From Pterois miles (lineage: Eukaryota; Chordata; Actinopteri; Perciformes; Scorpaenidae), in contig CAMQGK010000299.1 in NCBI GenBank assembly GCA_947000775.1, positions 18,356,001 through 18,420,000 on the forward strand: a stretch of 64,000 nucleotides of DNA, written 5' to 3'. The translations under genes and the position numbers were made by a program. The notes under the pieces were generated by a model. The model saw only the letters and a list, made by a program, of their open reading frames with translations. It did not search any database and had not been told where the DNA came from. Of this stretch, positions 21,981-33,000 are shown one piece after another; position 1 is the stretch's first letter, and each line of letters starts with the position of its first letter.

Positions 21981-23780
21981 TAGGTCTGATTAGACCTGGT
22001 TAGATCTTATTAGACCTGGTTAGATCTGATTAGACCTGGTTAGATCTTATTAGACCTGGTTAGATCTTATTAGACCTGGTTAGATCTGGTTAGACCTGGT
22101 TAGATCTTATTAGACCTGGTTAGATCTGGTTAGACCTGGTTAGATCTGATTAGACCTGGTTAGATCTGATTAGACCTGTTTAGACCTAATTAGACCTGGT
22201 TAGATCTGATTAGACCTGGTTAGATCTTATTAGACCTGGTTAGATCTGATTAGATCTGGTTAGACCTGGTTAGATCTGATTAGATCTGATTAGACCTGGT
22301 TAGATCTTATTAGATCTGGTTAGACCTGGTTAGATCTTATTAGACCTGGTTAGATCTGATTAGACCTGTTTAGACCTAATTAGACCTGGTTAGATCTGGT
22401 TAGATCTTATTAGACCTGGTTAGATCTGATTAGACCTGGTTAGATCTTATTAGACCTGGTTAGATCTGATTAGACCTGGTTAGATCTGATTAGACCTGGT
22501 TAGATCTTATTAGACCTGGTTAGATCTGATTAGACCTGGTTAGATCTTATTAGACCTGGTTAGATCTGGTTAGACCTGGTTAGATCTTATTAGACCTGGT
22601 TAGATCTGATTAGACCTGGTTAGATCTTATTAGACCTGGTTAGATCTGATTAGATCTGGTTAGACCTGGTTAGATCTTATTAAACCTGGTTAGACCTGGT
22701 TAGATCTTATTAAACCTGGTTAGACCTGGTTAGATCTTATTAGACCTGGTTAGATCTGATTAGATCTGGTTAGACCTGGTTAGATCTTATTAGACCTGGT
22801 TAGATCTGATTAGACCTGTTTAGACCTAATTAGACCTGGTTAGATCTGATTAGATCTGGTTAGATCTTATTAGACCTGGTTAGATCTTATTAGACCTGGT
22901 TAGATCTGATTAGATCTGGTTAGACCTGGTTAGATCTTATTAGACCTGGTTAGATCTTATTAGACCTGGTCAGATCTTATTAGACCTGGTTAGATCTGAT
23001 TAGATCTGGTTAGACCTGGTTAGATCTTATTAGACCTGGGTAGACCTGGTTAGATCTTATTAGACCTGGTTAGATCTTATTATACCTGGTTAGATCTGAT
23101 TAGACCTGGTTAGATCTGGTTAGATCTGATTAGACCTGGTTAGATCTGGTTAGATCTGATTAGATCTGGTTAGATCTGATTAGATCTGGTTAGATCTGGT
23201 TAGATCTGGGTAGATCTGATTAGATCTGGTTAGATCTGATTAGATCTGGTTAGATCTGGTTAGATCTGATCAGATCTGGTTATATCTGGTTAGATCTGAT
23301 TAGATCTGGTTAGATCTGGTTAGACCTGGTTAGATCTGGTTAGATCTTATTAGACCTGGTTAGATCTTATTAGACCTGGTTAGATCTGATTAGATCTGGT
23401 TAGATCTGGTTAGATCTGATTAGATCTGGTTAGATCTGGTTAGATCTGATTAGATCTGATTAGATCTGATTAGATCTGGTTAGACCTGGTTAGATCTTAT
23501 TAGACCTGGTTAGATCTTATTAGACCTGGTTAGATCTGATTAGATCTGGTTAGACCTGGTTAGATCTTATTAGACCTGGTTAGATCTTATTAGACCTGGT
23601 TAGATCTGGTTAGATCTGGTTAGATCTTATTAGACCTGGGTAGATCTGGTTAGATCTTATTATACCTGGTTAGATCTGATTAGACCTGGTTAGATCTGGT
23701 TAGATCTGATTAGATCTGGTTAGATCTGATTAGATCTGGTTAGATCTGGTTAGACCTGGTTAGATCTGGTTAGACCTGAT
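21981..23780 (+). repeat. 10-bp minisatellite, 180 units, no indel seen
   Basis: Consensus tagayctggt. All 10-base units from 21981 to 23780 stay in register by eye, so the array is 1800 bp with substitutions only. Main variants are tagacctggt, tagatcttat, tagatctgat, tagatctggt, and the rarer pair tagacctgtt-tagacctaat. The pair recurs at 22171, 22361 and 22811, showing block duplication. The segment 23100-23480 is rich in tagatctggt/tagatctgat, so variant use changes along the array. Confidence 0.95.
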
Positions 23781-24171
23781 ATTTAGGCAGTGTTTTATTG
23801 TTGTTGCTGTATAAGAAGGATGGACTGAGTGAGCAGAGCGATGATCTGTGATCCCTCAGCAGTAACAGCAGATGTATTCACACCGTGGACGGTTAAAACC
23901 TTCAGACTGTCTATAGACTCTCCAGACTGAGACCTGCTGGAGGACACCATTAGTCCTGTCTGTGGGTGGAGACGCCACCAGGACGGACACCCTGAAGCAA
24001 CCCATACATCCCATAATAATAATAATAATAATCATAATAATGATTAAGGATTAGGGTCACTACTGCAGCGCTGCTCTGTGACTACGTTTAATATTTTAGT
24101 TTCACTGCACATAAATCTCATGAGGTTAATACTTAATAATCACCACTGATGGAACAAGACCGTACAAACAA
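23781..24171. other. Intergenic spacer with a TAA microsatellite
   Basis: Unique sequence, with (ATA/TAA)n at about 24013-24046. No gene recognised. Confidence 0.5.
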
Positions 24172-24290
24172 CAGTGGTGGAAAGTAACTAAGTACATTTA
24201 CTCAAGTACTCTACATGAGAACACTGTACATTTTATACTACTTTATACTTCTACCCCACTACAGTTTGGAGGTCAACTAATAAATGAAAC
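24172..24290 (+). repeat. hAT-like MITE end, cagtggtggaaagtaacta
   Basis: Begins cagtggtggaaagtaactaa and continues gtacatttactcaagtactc, the canonical left end of the family. The copy is cut off by the following (TA)n. Confidence 0.8.
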
Positions 24291-24297
24291 TACCCAG

Positions 24298-24299
<2 letters not shown>

Positions 24300-24352
<53 letters not shown>
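24300..24352. repeat. (TA)n microsatellite
   Basis: Roughly 26 uninterrupted TA dinucleotides follow the MITE end. Confidence 0.95.
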
Positions 24353-24360
<8 letters not shown>

Positions 24361-25012
24361 AGAAATAGTCCTACACAAATGTACAACACACAACACATGG
24401 GGCATCTTGTGGTATTTACTGTGGACAGTGCACATTAAACACTGTAAAAAGGCCAGAGTTGGCTAGAGAGCGAATTTTAACCCATAAAGTTATGGAAATT
24501 ACAGTAACTAAATATGTATTATAGGTATGTATAGGTAGGTAGGTATATGTTTTTTTTGTTTGTCTTTTGGGGCATGTTTTGGTATTTAAATGTAAAATAA
24601 AATTCTTATACTAATCAAGATTTTATTTATTTATTCATTCATTATTTCATTTTATTTTATTTTATTTTATTTTATTTTATTTTATTATTAGGGCCAGTGC
24701 ACATTAAATAACATTTTAGTTTTTTTTTAGTTAAGTTTTGGATACTTTTCCATCTGCAGTCTTTAGGCAGATTATTACTAATTAGTAGCCTAATCAATAC
24801 AATACTGGCAAGTAATACAGTACAACACATTACAATACAATAAACTACCTAAATGCATTAAAAAAGTGTCAGATATACAAAAACAGTGAGAGTATGTAAC
24901 GGCAGTGTCAGAGATTTATTCTTATTTTTCTGTTTGCTTCTCTATTGATTTGTTTTTATTGTGTCCCCTCTGGGATCAATAATGTTGGAAGCCGTAAACT
25001 TACCACCAACAG
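24353..25012. other. AT-rich intergenic DNA with a TTTTA repeat
   Basis: Includes (TTTTA)n at about 24648-24688 and several tta/aat tracts. No gene recognised. Confidence 0.6.
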
Positions 25013-25055
25013 ATTAAAGCTGATTTATTGTCCCGCTCATCTCACTTTCAGAGTA

Positions 25056-25250
25056 AAGGTCACGTGCAGGGGCGTCACGAGCAGGTGAGCCTCCAGGTGT
25101 TTTCATTACAGCCTGCAGCGCCCTCACGTGGCAGAATCCAGATGTTTCCTGTGACAGCTGTTTCCCTCCAGTCGGACCCTGAACTAACGCAGAGCAGCTG
25201 TGGGGATCCCCTCTGGCCAGGAGCACGTCAAGGTGCTTTCACGTGCCGTA
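25056..25250. promoter_or_regulatory. Cluster of three CACGTG E-boxes
   Basis: CACGTG occurs at 25061-25066 (in aaaggtcacgtgcagg), 25125-25130 (ctcacgtggc) and 25240-25245 (tttcacgtgccg). The block is more GC-rich than its surroundings and lies about 2.8 kb before the tmem150a start codon. USF, MITF/TFE and ChREBP/MLX factors bind such cores. Regulation is inferred. The two opposed open frames here (25014-25267) have no known product. Confidence 0.4.
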
Positions 25251-25465
25251 GGGAAAAGGCAACCTGAGCAGTGAACAGTAATAGCTCTGAAAATGGGATT
25301 TGTTGCTTGTTAATGTGTTTTTTAATTTGTTTTACAAAGTTTTGGTTCTTGTCAGAAACTTTTAAACATTTTTTTGTGTTTTGGGGGATTTTTTAATGAT
25401 AAGCAAAAATGAATCAATGTTTTACAAAAAGAAAAGAAAAGAAAAGATTAAAGTCACAGAAAAAG

Positions 25466-26155
25466 TGTACTTTAGGGTACTTCATGTTTTCTCCACAATA
25501 AGGGTACACTAGAAGGTACTTTAACATGTTTTCTCCACAATAAGGGTACACTAGAAGGTACTTTAACATGTTTTCTCCACAATAAGGGTACACTAGAAGG
25601 TACTTTAACATGTTTTCTCCACTATAAGGACGCACTGAAAGGTACTTTATCATGTTTTCTCTAATATAAGGGTACACTAGAAGGTACTTTATCATGTTTT
25701 CTATACTATAAGGACGCACTGAAAGGTACTTTATCATGTTTTCTATACAATAAGAGTACACTAGAAGGGACTTTATCATGTTTTCTATACTATAAGGACG
25801 CACTGAAAGGTACTTTATCATGTTTTCTCCACAATAAGAGTACACTAGAAGGTACTTTATCATGTTTTCTCTACTATAATGGTACACTAGAAGGTACTTT
25901 ATCATGGTTTCTCCACTATAAGGACACACTGAAAGGTACTTTATCATGCTTTCTCTACTATAAGGGTACATTAGAGGGTACTTTATCATGTTTTCTCTAC
26001 TATAATGGTACACTAGAAGGTACTTTATCATGTTTTCTCTACTATAAGGGTACATTAGAGGGTACTTTATCATGCTTTCTCTACTATAAGGGTACATTAG
26101 AGGGTACTTTATCATGTTTTCTCCATTATAAGGGTACACTAGAGGGTACTTCATG
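25466..26155 (-). repeat. Minisatellite, 42-bp unit, about 16 copies
   Basis: The plus-strand unit is like catgttttctccacaataag plus ggtacactagaaggtacttta. The reverse strand carries an open frame (25414-26331, 305 codons) with a 14-residue repeat of the type ENMIKYLLVYPYCG, because 42 is divisible by three. Variation includes Ser/Thr and stop-avoiding changes at many unit positions, but no splice or family support exists, so it is not called a gene. Confidence 0.88.
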
Positions 26156-26399
26156 TTTAAGGACATCCAAGATGTGGCGTTTCTTTCAAAAACGTGAGTC
26201 CATAAGTGTAATGGAGTATTTTTCACATTATTGTACTGCCAGTGTTTACTGACAAGCATTAAATCATAGAGCAATGCACTAACAATAACAGATAAAGAGT
26301 GCTGACCTTTCCTACCTAGCCCACCTAACATCCACCAACAAGCACCTCAGAAACACTAGCTTACTACGGGGCACCTGAAGGCATCATGGTCTGTATTCC

Positions 26400-27170
26400 T
26401 GGAAAATGTTTTCAGCAGTTTGAGGGAGAAAAAGAAAACACGAGATTAAATATCCCTTCACTTCAGTTGTGAAATCTGTTTCCAGGAACTAGACGGAGAA
26501 CAAAATGATCCGGGACCGAAAAGCTCCACAACACCTGCAGCTGATCGCAGGTAAACAGCTCAGTGAAGAAGGCGAGGCAGCAGACATTTAAAGCTCATTT
26601 AAAGTCATTAATAAAGAGGAGCAGCAGAGGTTTTTCTGCCTGTCGTGGAGAGAAAGCCCAGCCGTCACATCTGCCTCTTTAAAGCTGTAAACACATGAGG
26701 GAGTCCTGGGAGGAGTTTAAAGCCACTGCTTCAGCTGCTTCAGCTGCTCCCTGCGCGGTGGACCACCACAACCAGGACGGGCTCTCCACGGTGGCTGATG
26801 AACGAAGCCGCTTTCTGATGAATCCGCGTCACATCTGTCACATATCTGACAATGAAACCAGCAGCAGCAGCTGATGGAGAGGAGCTCAGACCAGCTGCGA
26901 CTTTTCCTCGAGTTTGCAGGAGCTGAGATGAAGAAGAGAGCCTGAAGCGTCCCCGCACCGAGCAAACCACAGGTACAAACCACAGGTAGAGTCCACCATC
27001 CAGCCGCTGTGCATGCAGAGTTTCCTGAGCTGATGACAGAAGTTGTGAAATAGCTGCAGGTGAAGCACGAACAGGTCGAAACGAGCAGCTTCTGCAGGTA
27101 AAATTACAGAGTAACCAGAGAGGCAAAGGAAACCTGACAGTCATCTAAAGCTCTGCTTGTTGTTGTTGTT
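26400..27170 (+). promoter_or_regulatory. tmem150a: Probable tmem150a promoter and 5' UTR exon region
   Basis: GC-richer block before the gene. The first coding exon begins at an acceptor (27986), so at least one non-coding 5' exon must lie upstream. Candidate donors are cacag|gtacaa (about 26972), cacag|gtagag (about 26985) and ctgcag|gtaaaa (about 27097). The overlapping reverse frames here (26717-27144) are not supported. The exact exon cannot be chosen from sequence. Confidence 0.4.
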
Positions 27171-27229
27171 GCAGTTTGAAGCCAGTTTCATGAAGGAAAG
27201 TCAGTTTCTTCTGTGTTCACATAGTGACT

Positions 27230-27740
27230 TCTTTTTGAGGGGTACAGGGGTCTATGGGGGAGATGGCAGGTCAGCAGTAGATGTCATATAGAAGTTTTCA
27301 ACAAAGCCATGTAATAAACAAAAGACAACAAACTCTTTCTTCTTCTTGCTTCTGAAATATGAAAATTTGCTGCTTTTCTTTGTTTTATATCGTAGTACAT
27401 TTAATGTATGTGAGTTTCTGGACGGCTGGTGGGACAAAACAAGATGACTGAAAGACACTTTTTGCTATTTTCTGACATTTTGAAGAATCAAAACCTACTT
27501 TGACCTGTTTTTGTCTTTTTTAGAGGGTCCAGGGGTGTTTAGGGGGAGATAGCAGGTCAACAGTAGACGTCACGTAGACGTGGTGTAGATAATCTGAGAA
27601 CCTGAAGATTAATTTGAAATGCAGCTCAGCACTGTGACAAGCTGTTTTAGTCATGAATCAGAAATAAACATGAATTAATTAATTAAAATTAAATTGTGAT
27701 AGAAGGATATGATGTCCATCCCCATGCTCCAGATGTGTGG
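27230..27740. repeat. Two pieces of the 'gggggagatagcaggtca' dispersed repeat
   Basis: gtctatgggggagatggcag (about 27249) and gtttagggggagatagcagg (about 27536) are followed by tcaacagtagacgtcacgta. Both match the repeat at 14626 in elovl6 intron 3. Confidence 0.6.
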
Positions 27741-27985
27741 ATGTAAATGGGTTCTCTGGGTGCCCACCAGTCTCTCCTTTACAGACATGCCCACTTCATG
27801 ATAATAAGCAGAGCGTTGCCCTGGACTCAGTCTTTATGTTGGTCTCTGGAGGACCGTTTGTGGTTAAATCATTGATTTCTTAAGTAAGTAGTCGTGTAAT
27901 AAGTGGGACAATGTACAGCTGGCGGGTGCTCACAGGTGATTCGGGTGTCGTCCAGGTGTTTGATGGTGTGTGTTGGTCTCTGCAG

Positions 27986-28057
27986 GGTCATCATGTCCCG
28001 GGCGATGATCCTTCCTGTCAGCCTGCCTGTCTTCACCATCACTGGGATCTGGGTTGT
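27986..28057 (+). CDS. tmem150a: tmem150a coding exon 1 (7 nt of 5' UTR, then ATG 27993)
   Basis: Acceptor gtctctgcag|GGTCATC then ATG. Encodes MSRAMILPVSLPVFTITGIW plus V. The donor is GTTGT|gtgagt. An acceptor just before the start shows a non-coding upstream exon. Confidence 0.88.
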
Positions 28058-30001
28058 GTGAGTACCTCAGAGTTTCTTCAGACCACGTGGTGTGATAGGA
28101 CAGATCTCAGGATAGATCAGCCCGGTTAGAGAGTCTATACTTCTGCTCCCGCCGTGATGGTGACGACCTCGGCTGGTTGTCCACCGTGAATGTAAAACAG
28201 TTTGCTGTTTATTCTAGAGAAGAAGAGTCTTCCTTGAGATTCCTGTCTGGTCTGCATCTGTTTTTACTCCCAGCAGTCACATCTGGAGCTCTGCACATAA
28301 TAATAAATAATAATAACTTTATTTGTCTAGCACTTATCTAAACATAGACACAAAGTGCTTTACATGAGGTAAAATAGTGCAAACATCCAGATAAAAACAA
28401 TAAAGATTAAAAACATAGGCCAAAAAAAATGTTGAACAAATGACTTTCTTCAAATACATCATATCCCTAACATCTGAACAACCTAAGATAAAGGGTATAT
28501 ACGTGAATAAACTATAATATTTGACAAAAGTATTGAAATTGTCATAAATTTTAAAAAGTGAGTTTTTTCATAAAATACTTTTAAATAAACATAAAAGCTG
28601 TTGATCTAAAAGATTTCTAAACGTAGAAACAAGAACAAAATATCTCTCGACACTCAACATATGAACTATGCACATTTTTTTAGATTTTTTTATTGATATA
28701 TTTAATTTTTGTTTTGAATTTTTGAATGGGTTGGTACATGACAAGTTAACGTGAAAAAATGCATCGACAAACATAAAATTAAATGGCTATAAGATAAAGA
28801 AAGTGTACGACACAGGCGATAATCCCTCACAAGGATAAAGTAGTATATTGAGATAAAAACTTAAGTAAAGGGAATACAATAAAGATAAGAATTAGACAGA
28901 GCAGGATAGAGGAGATATGGGCATTATACGGCCCGCGGGCCGGAACTGATCAGTCTGTTATATGACGACAACATCAGCTTGAAAATGTAAATAAATCCAT
29001 AGATATGAATTTAAGAGAGCCAACCAGCGACTGTTTTAATCAGGTAGCTGAGGAGCTTTTGTGAAGGTCGGCACATACTGGAGATGGTCGAAGGCGTATT
29101 ACAGTTTAATATATCTGCTTGGTACGACAGCGTGAGCGGGAAGAACAACAACAAGATCTCCACAATTGTTCAGACTGCAGGGAAGGTGGCTGGCAAGGAG
29201 CTCTGTGATATAACCGTTTGGAAATCTGTGTTCCAGTGCTAGTTGTCGTTGTATTTGACATGATTGGAAAGCCTGTTTATTTACCTTCACAGTGACGTCC
29301 ATCTTGTCAGGTTCATGCATTTGTGGGATGAGCAGCACAGCTGATTATGTGGGCTGCGCCCAGTTAAATTAGCCAAAATTCAGTGTATTCTCTTCTATTC
29401 TGTTGGTACTGACTCTTATTTTGTCACCACAAGACCAGACCACAGGATCACCAGGTGATCCGTTTCATTCTGAGAAGTCAGCTCTGGACGCTCTACCAGA
29501 GGCCTAACATCGCGTTTTTCTGTGTATAATGAATTATCTCAGATTGGCAGCCGGTCTGTATGTTTGTGGTTATTGTGTAGCTTACACATTTAATGGATTT
29601 CAGAGGCAGCAGCTCCTCAGGCGTCAGACTTCAGGTTAAAATACAACCAGCAGCTTCTGCCAACACGTTTGACGAACACAAGCAGCCTCAGTGTCTGACG
29701 GCGGCAGTATGGTAGCTCATGCTGTCTCACGGAAAAACTGTGTTGTACTTAATGGAGCCTGGATGGGCATTAATCTGGCTGTATGTGACATGATTTTAAG
29801 TGTAGATTATCTATTCCTTGTTAACATTATTACAGGACTGACAGCCATGTTTTAGGAGTGGAGATATCGTATGAAAGACTCTATCAAAGTCCTTTATTTC
29901 ATATCTTCATCTTCAGTTTTTTTATTTCTTTTCCTTTCTCTTCTTACAGATATGTGATGTCCGTGTACAACCAGCATGTCTGCCCTCTGCACAACTGGTA
30001 C

Positions 30002-30069
<68 letters not shown>

Positions 30070-33000
30070 TAAGGAGGTCAGTACTGTGGGTGACACACTT
30101 ACTATCACTGTTATTATGATGAACAATGTGTACTGAGAGTTTTAAATGTTTTCACACAGTGAACCAGATAAAACCATGACTCAAAACGTGCCTGAAGATT
30201 AGCTGTAGTATATGTAGTATGTAGTATATGTAGTATCCACTATAGTATATGTAGTATATAGTATATATAGTATCTACTATTAACCGACTGATGCTGTGTT
30301 GTAATTACTGAAGTATTTTACATAGAAATGTGCTTTTTTTTTCTTTTTGCCCGAGTAATTCCTACCACCAGATTTCCCAGATGCAGCAGGCTGCTGTTTT
30401 CTGTTACAAAAAAGGGCTGTCAATTGATTAAAATATTTAATTGTGATTTATTACATGATTATCCGTAGTTAATCAAGCTTAATTGTAAATTAATCACACT
30501 ATGTTTAAAATGAGATTTGATTTGTCAAGTATTTAATACTCTTATAGACATGGGAGACGACAAATATGCTGCTTTATGCAAATGTATGTATATATTTATT
30601 ATTGGAAATCAATTAACAACACAAATCAATAACAGATATTGTCCAGAAACCCTCCCAGGTTCTGACTTTAGCATCAACAATCTGCTCCAATCAGAACATG
30701 ACAAACTGCAGCCCAACAGGCAACAACAGCTGTCAGTGTGTCAGAGTGCTGACTTGACTAGGACTTGATCCAGACTGACTGGGACTATCATAAAGTGGGC
30801 ATGTCTGTAAAGGGGAGACTGGTGGGGACCCAGAGAACCCATTTACATTCACACATCTGGAGGTCAGAAGTCAAGGGACCCCTTTGAAAATGGACAAGTT
30901 TGGAGCGTTATTTAACCTCTTTACCGACAAGCCAGTATGACGTGGTTGGTACCGATGGGTTCATTAGGTTTTCTAGTTTCATATATAGCTTCAATCTGAG
31001 CCCGCTACATCCACATGGTGGAGCATTTAGCAGCTAAAGAGACAGATATTTCCCTCAGGCATTGGTGGAGACCAAAAACAGAGCTAAAAGAGAGAGAATA
31101 TTGGACTAATAAGTAGAGTGCTGCCTCCAAGTGATCAAAAATGTCGGGTTAAATGCATGTTGCGTTGGTTTGTTTTATCCTCAGAAAACGTCCACCTTGC
31201 TTTAACAATATCTTTGTTATCTTTTTGGTTCGACAAACAGCAAAACTGCTAAGAACAGCTGTTATCCGGAGTCTGGTTAAACCCCTATTATGTGTTTTAA
31301 CACGGCACAATTTAGTTTAGCATTTACATGTCTTCCTGTTTCTGTTGTCAGATCAAATATGAAACAGTGATTTACATCCTTGTTTTCCAACAGCTTGTTT
31401 CCTTCGTCTACACTAAATCAGGATCAGCGTTTTATATTCATTTAAGCTGGAGAAAAGCTCCGTTCCTGGGTCTAATTAAACACCAGCTCAGTGTGGACGG
31501 AGGGCCGAAACAGAGACAGGGCCAACACCACTTTCTACTGTAGTGACGAGGTATTTTCAATGCCTTTCAATGTGTCCCAAAACTCCAAATCACTAACAGA
31601 TGCCCACTGTGAAAAGTGTGCATGGAAAAACTCGGCTGGCGTGTTTACGCAGCATTGATTCAGGATTAAAGGTTATTTATGGCGGGCCTATTTTTGCTCA
31701 AAGTATCTTTTCTCAACCTACATCAGCAATGGCCGCCGCTCGCCACTTCCTGTCAAGTCTGTCAGCTGTAATTCAGACAGAGCGAGGCTCGAGGTGGAGA
31801 GATGGCGGCGGGAGTGGAAGGGAGTTACAGTAAACTGACATTTCTGAATGCAAACAGATTCAGATGGACGGAGGAGGAAACTGCAGTCAGAGCTGCAGCT
31901 GTATTTATCTCCTGATATCCAGTCAGCTCTGTGGAATGTGAGGTAGAAGTACCGTCTCAGCCGGTACAGAAAACACATAAAGTACATCAATATGAACTAC
32001 AGTTAGCACATGTCGAGGCGTTTTCAACAACCTAATCAGCAAAAACACATCAGTCAATATGTGCGAAACACCTGCGTTACCCTGGAAACGAGAGCACATG
32101 CAGACTTTTAAGGTAGTATTTAAACAGCTCTCATGTTATGATGCAGCCCATGTTGTGTTGTAGTTATAGGCTGTTAGTTTTATTGGTATAAAGATTAGAG
32201 CTGTTAAAGTTAACGCGATAATGACTTTACGGTCTTTCAGAGGCGCTACCAGGTTCAGTTTTAGAGCTATAGTGATGGTACAGATATATTAAACTAAAAA
32301 ACATGAGGAATCCCCTGGTACCAACATCTTATGTTGTCATGCCATCTTGTCAGGAAAGAGGATAAGTAACGCTCCAACTTTGAGCTAAATTTTGGCGAGG
32401 AAAAACTGTGGCGGTCCCTTGACCTCTGACTCCCAGGTATGTGAAAGAAAATGGGCTCTATGGGTACCTATGAGTCGCCCTTTAGCTCTTTTTAAAGGCT
32501 GAAAACAGAGCCGTGAGGAGGGGCAGAAGTCTAGTTTCATCTCAGAACAGCTGAATTACAAAACGCTGAAAGGTTATTATGCCATTTTTGCCCAACGATG
32601 ATTATTCTCCAAGGTTTAACTGAGCTACACTGCTTTCAGGGTTGGTGCAGTGGCGCCATAACATTCGGCCACGTTTGCAGATTTGACCTTGTTTGCCCTC
32701 TTTATTCAAAATGTGCAGCTGACCCTCTCAGGTTTTAATACAGTAGATAGCAGGTGTTATATTAGATAAAGGATGACGTGGAAAACTCTGATACATCTGA
32801 CTGTTTTATAATCAAAGCAGCTTAGCATTTAAATGTTATTTATGTGACCTTTCACCTAAAAATATTTTGGGTTAATTTTCTACAGTTTGTGTTGATCATC
32901 ATGAGCCATGAAGCTCCAAATGTGACAGCTGATGCTCAAACATTAACAGAGTTTTAACACATTTTGCTTACTTTAGATTCATTATGCACCATTCAGGTGG

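Noticed and set aside
21981..23780. CRISPR-like regular array
   Set aside because: Units are contiguous 10-mers without spacers, and the host is a vertebrate.
29858..30136. Open frame running through tmem150a exon 2 and the CA repeat
   Set aside because: It reads through the donor; the CA repeat gives an artificial Thr-His run. Only 29950-29997 is coding.
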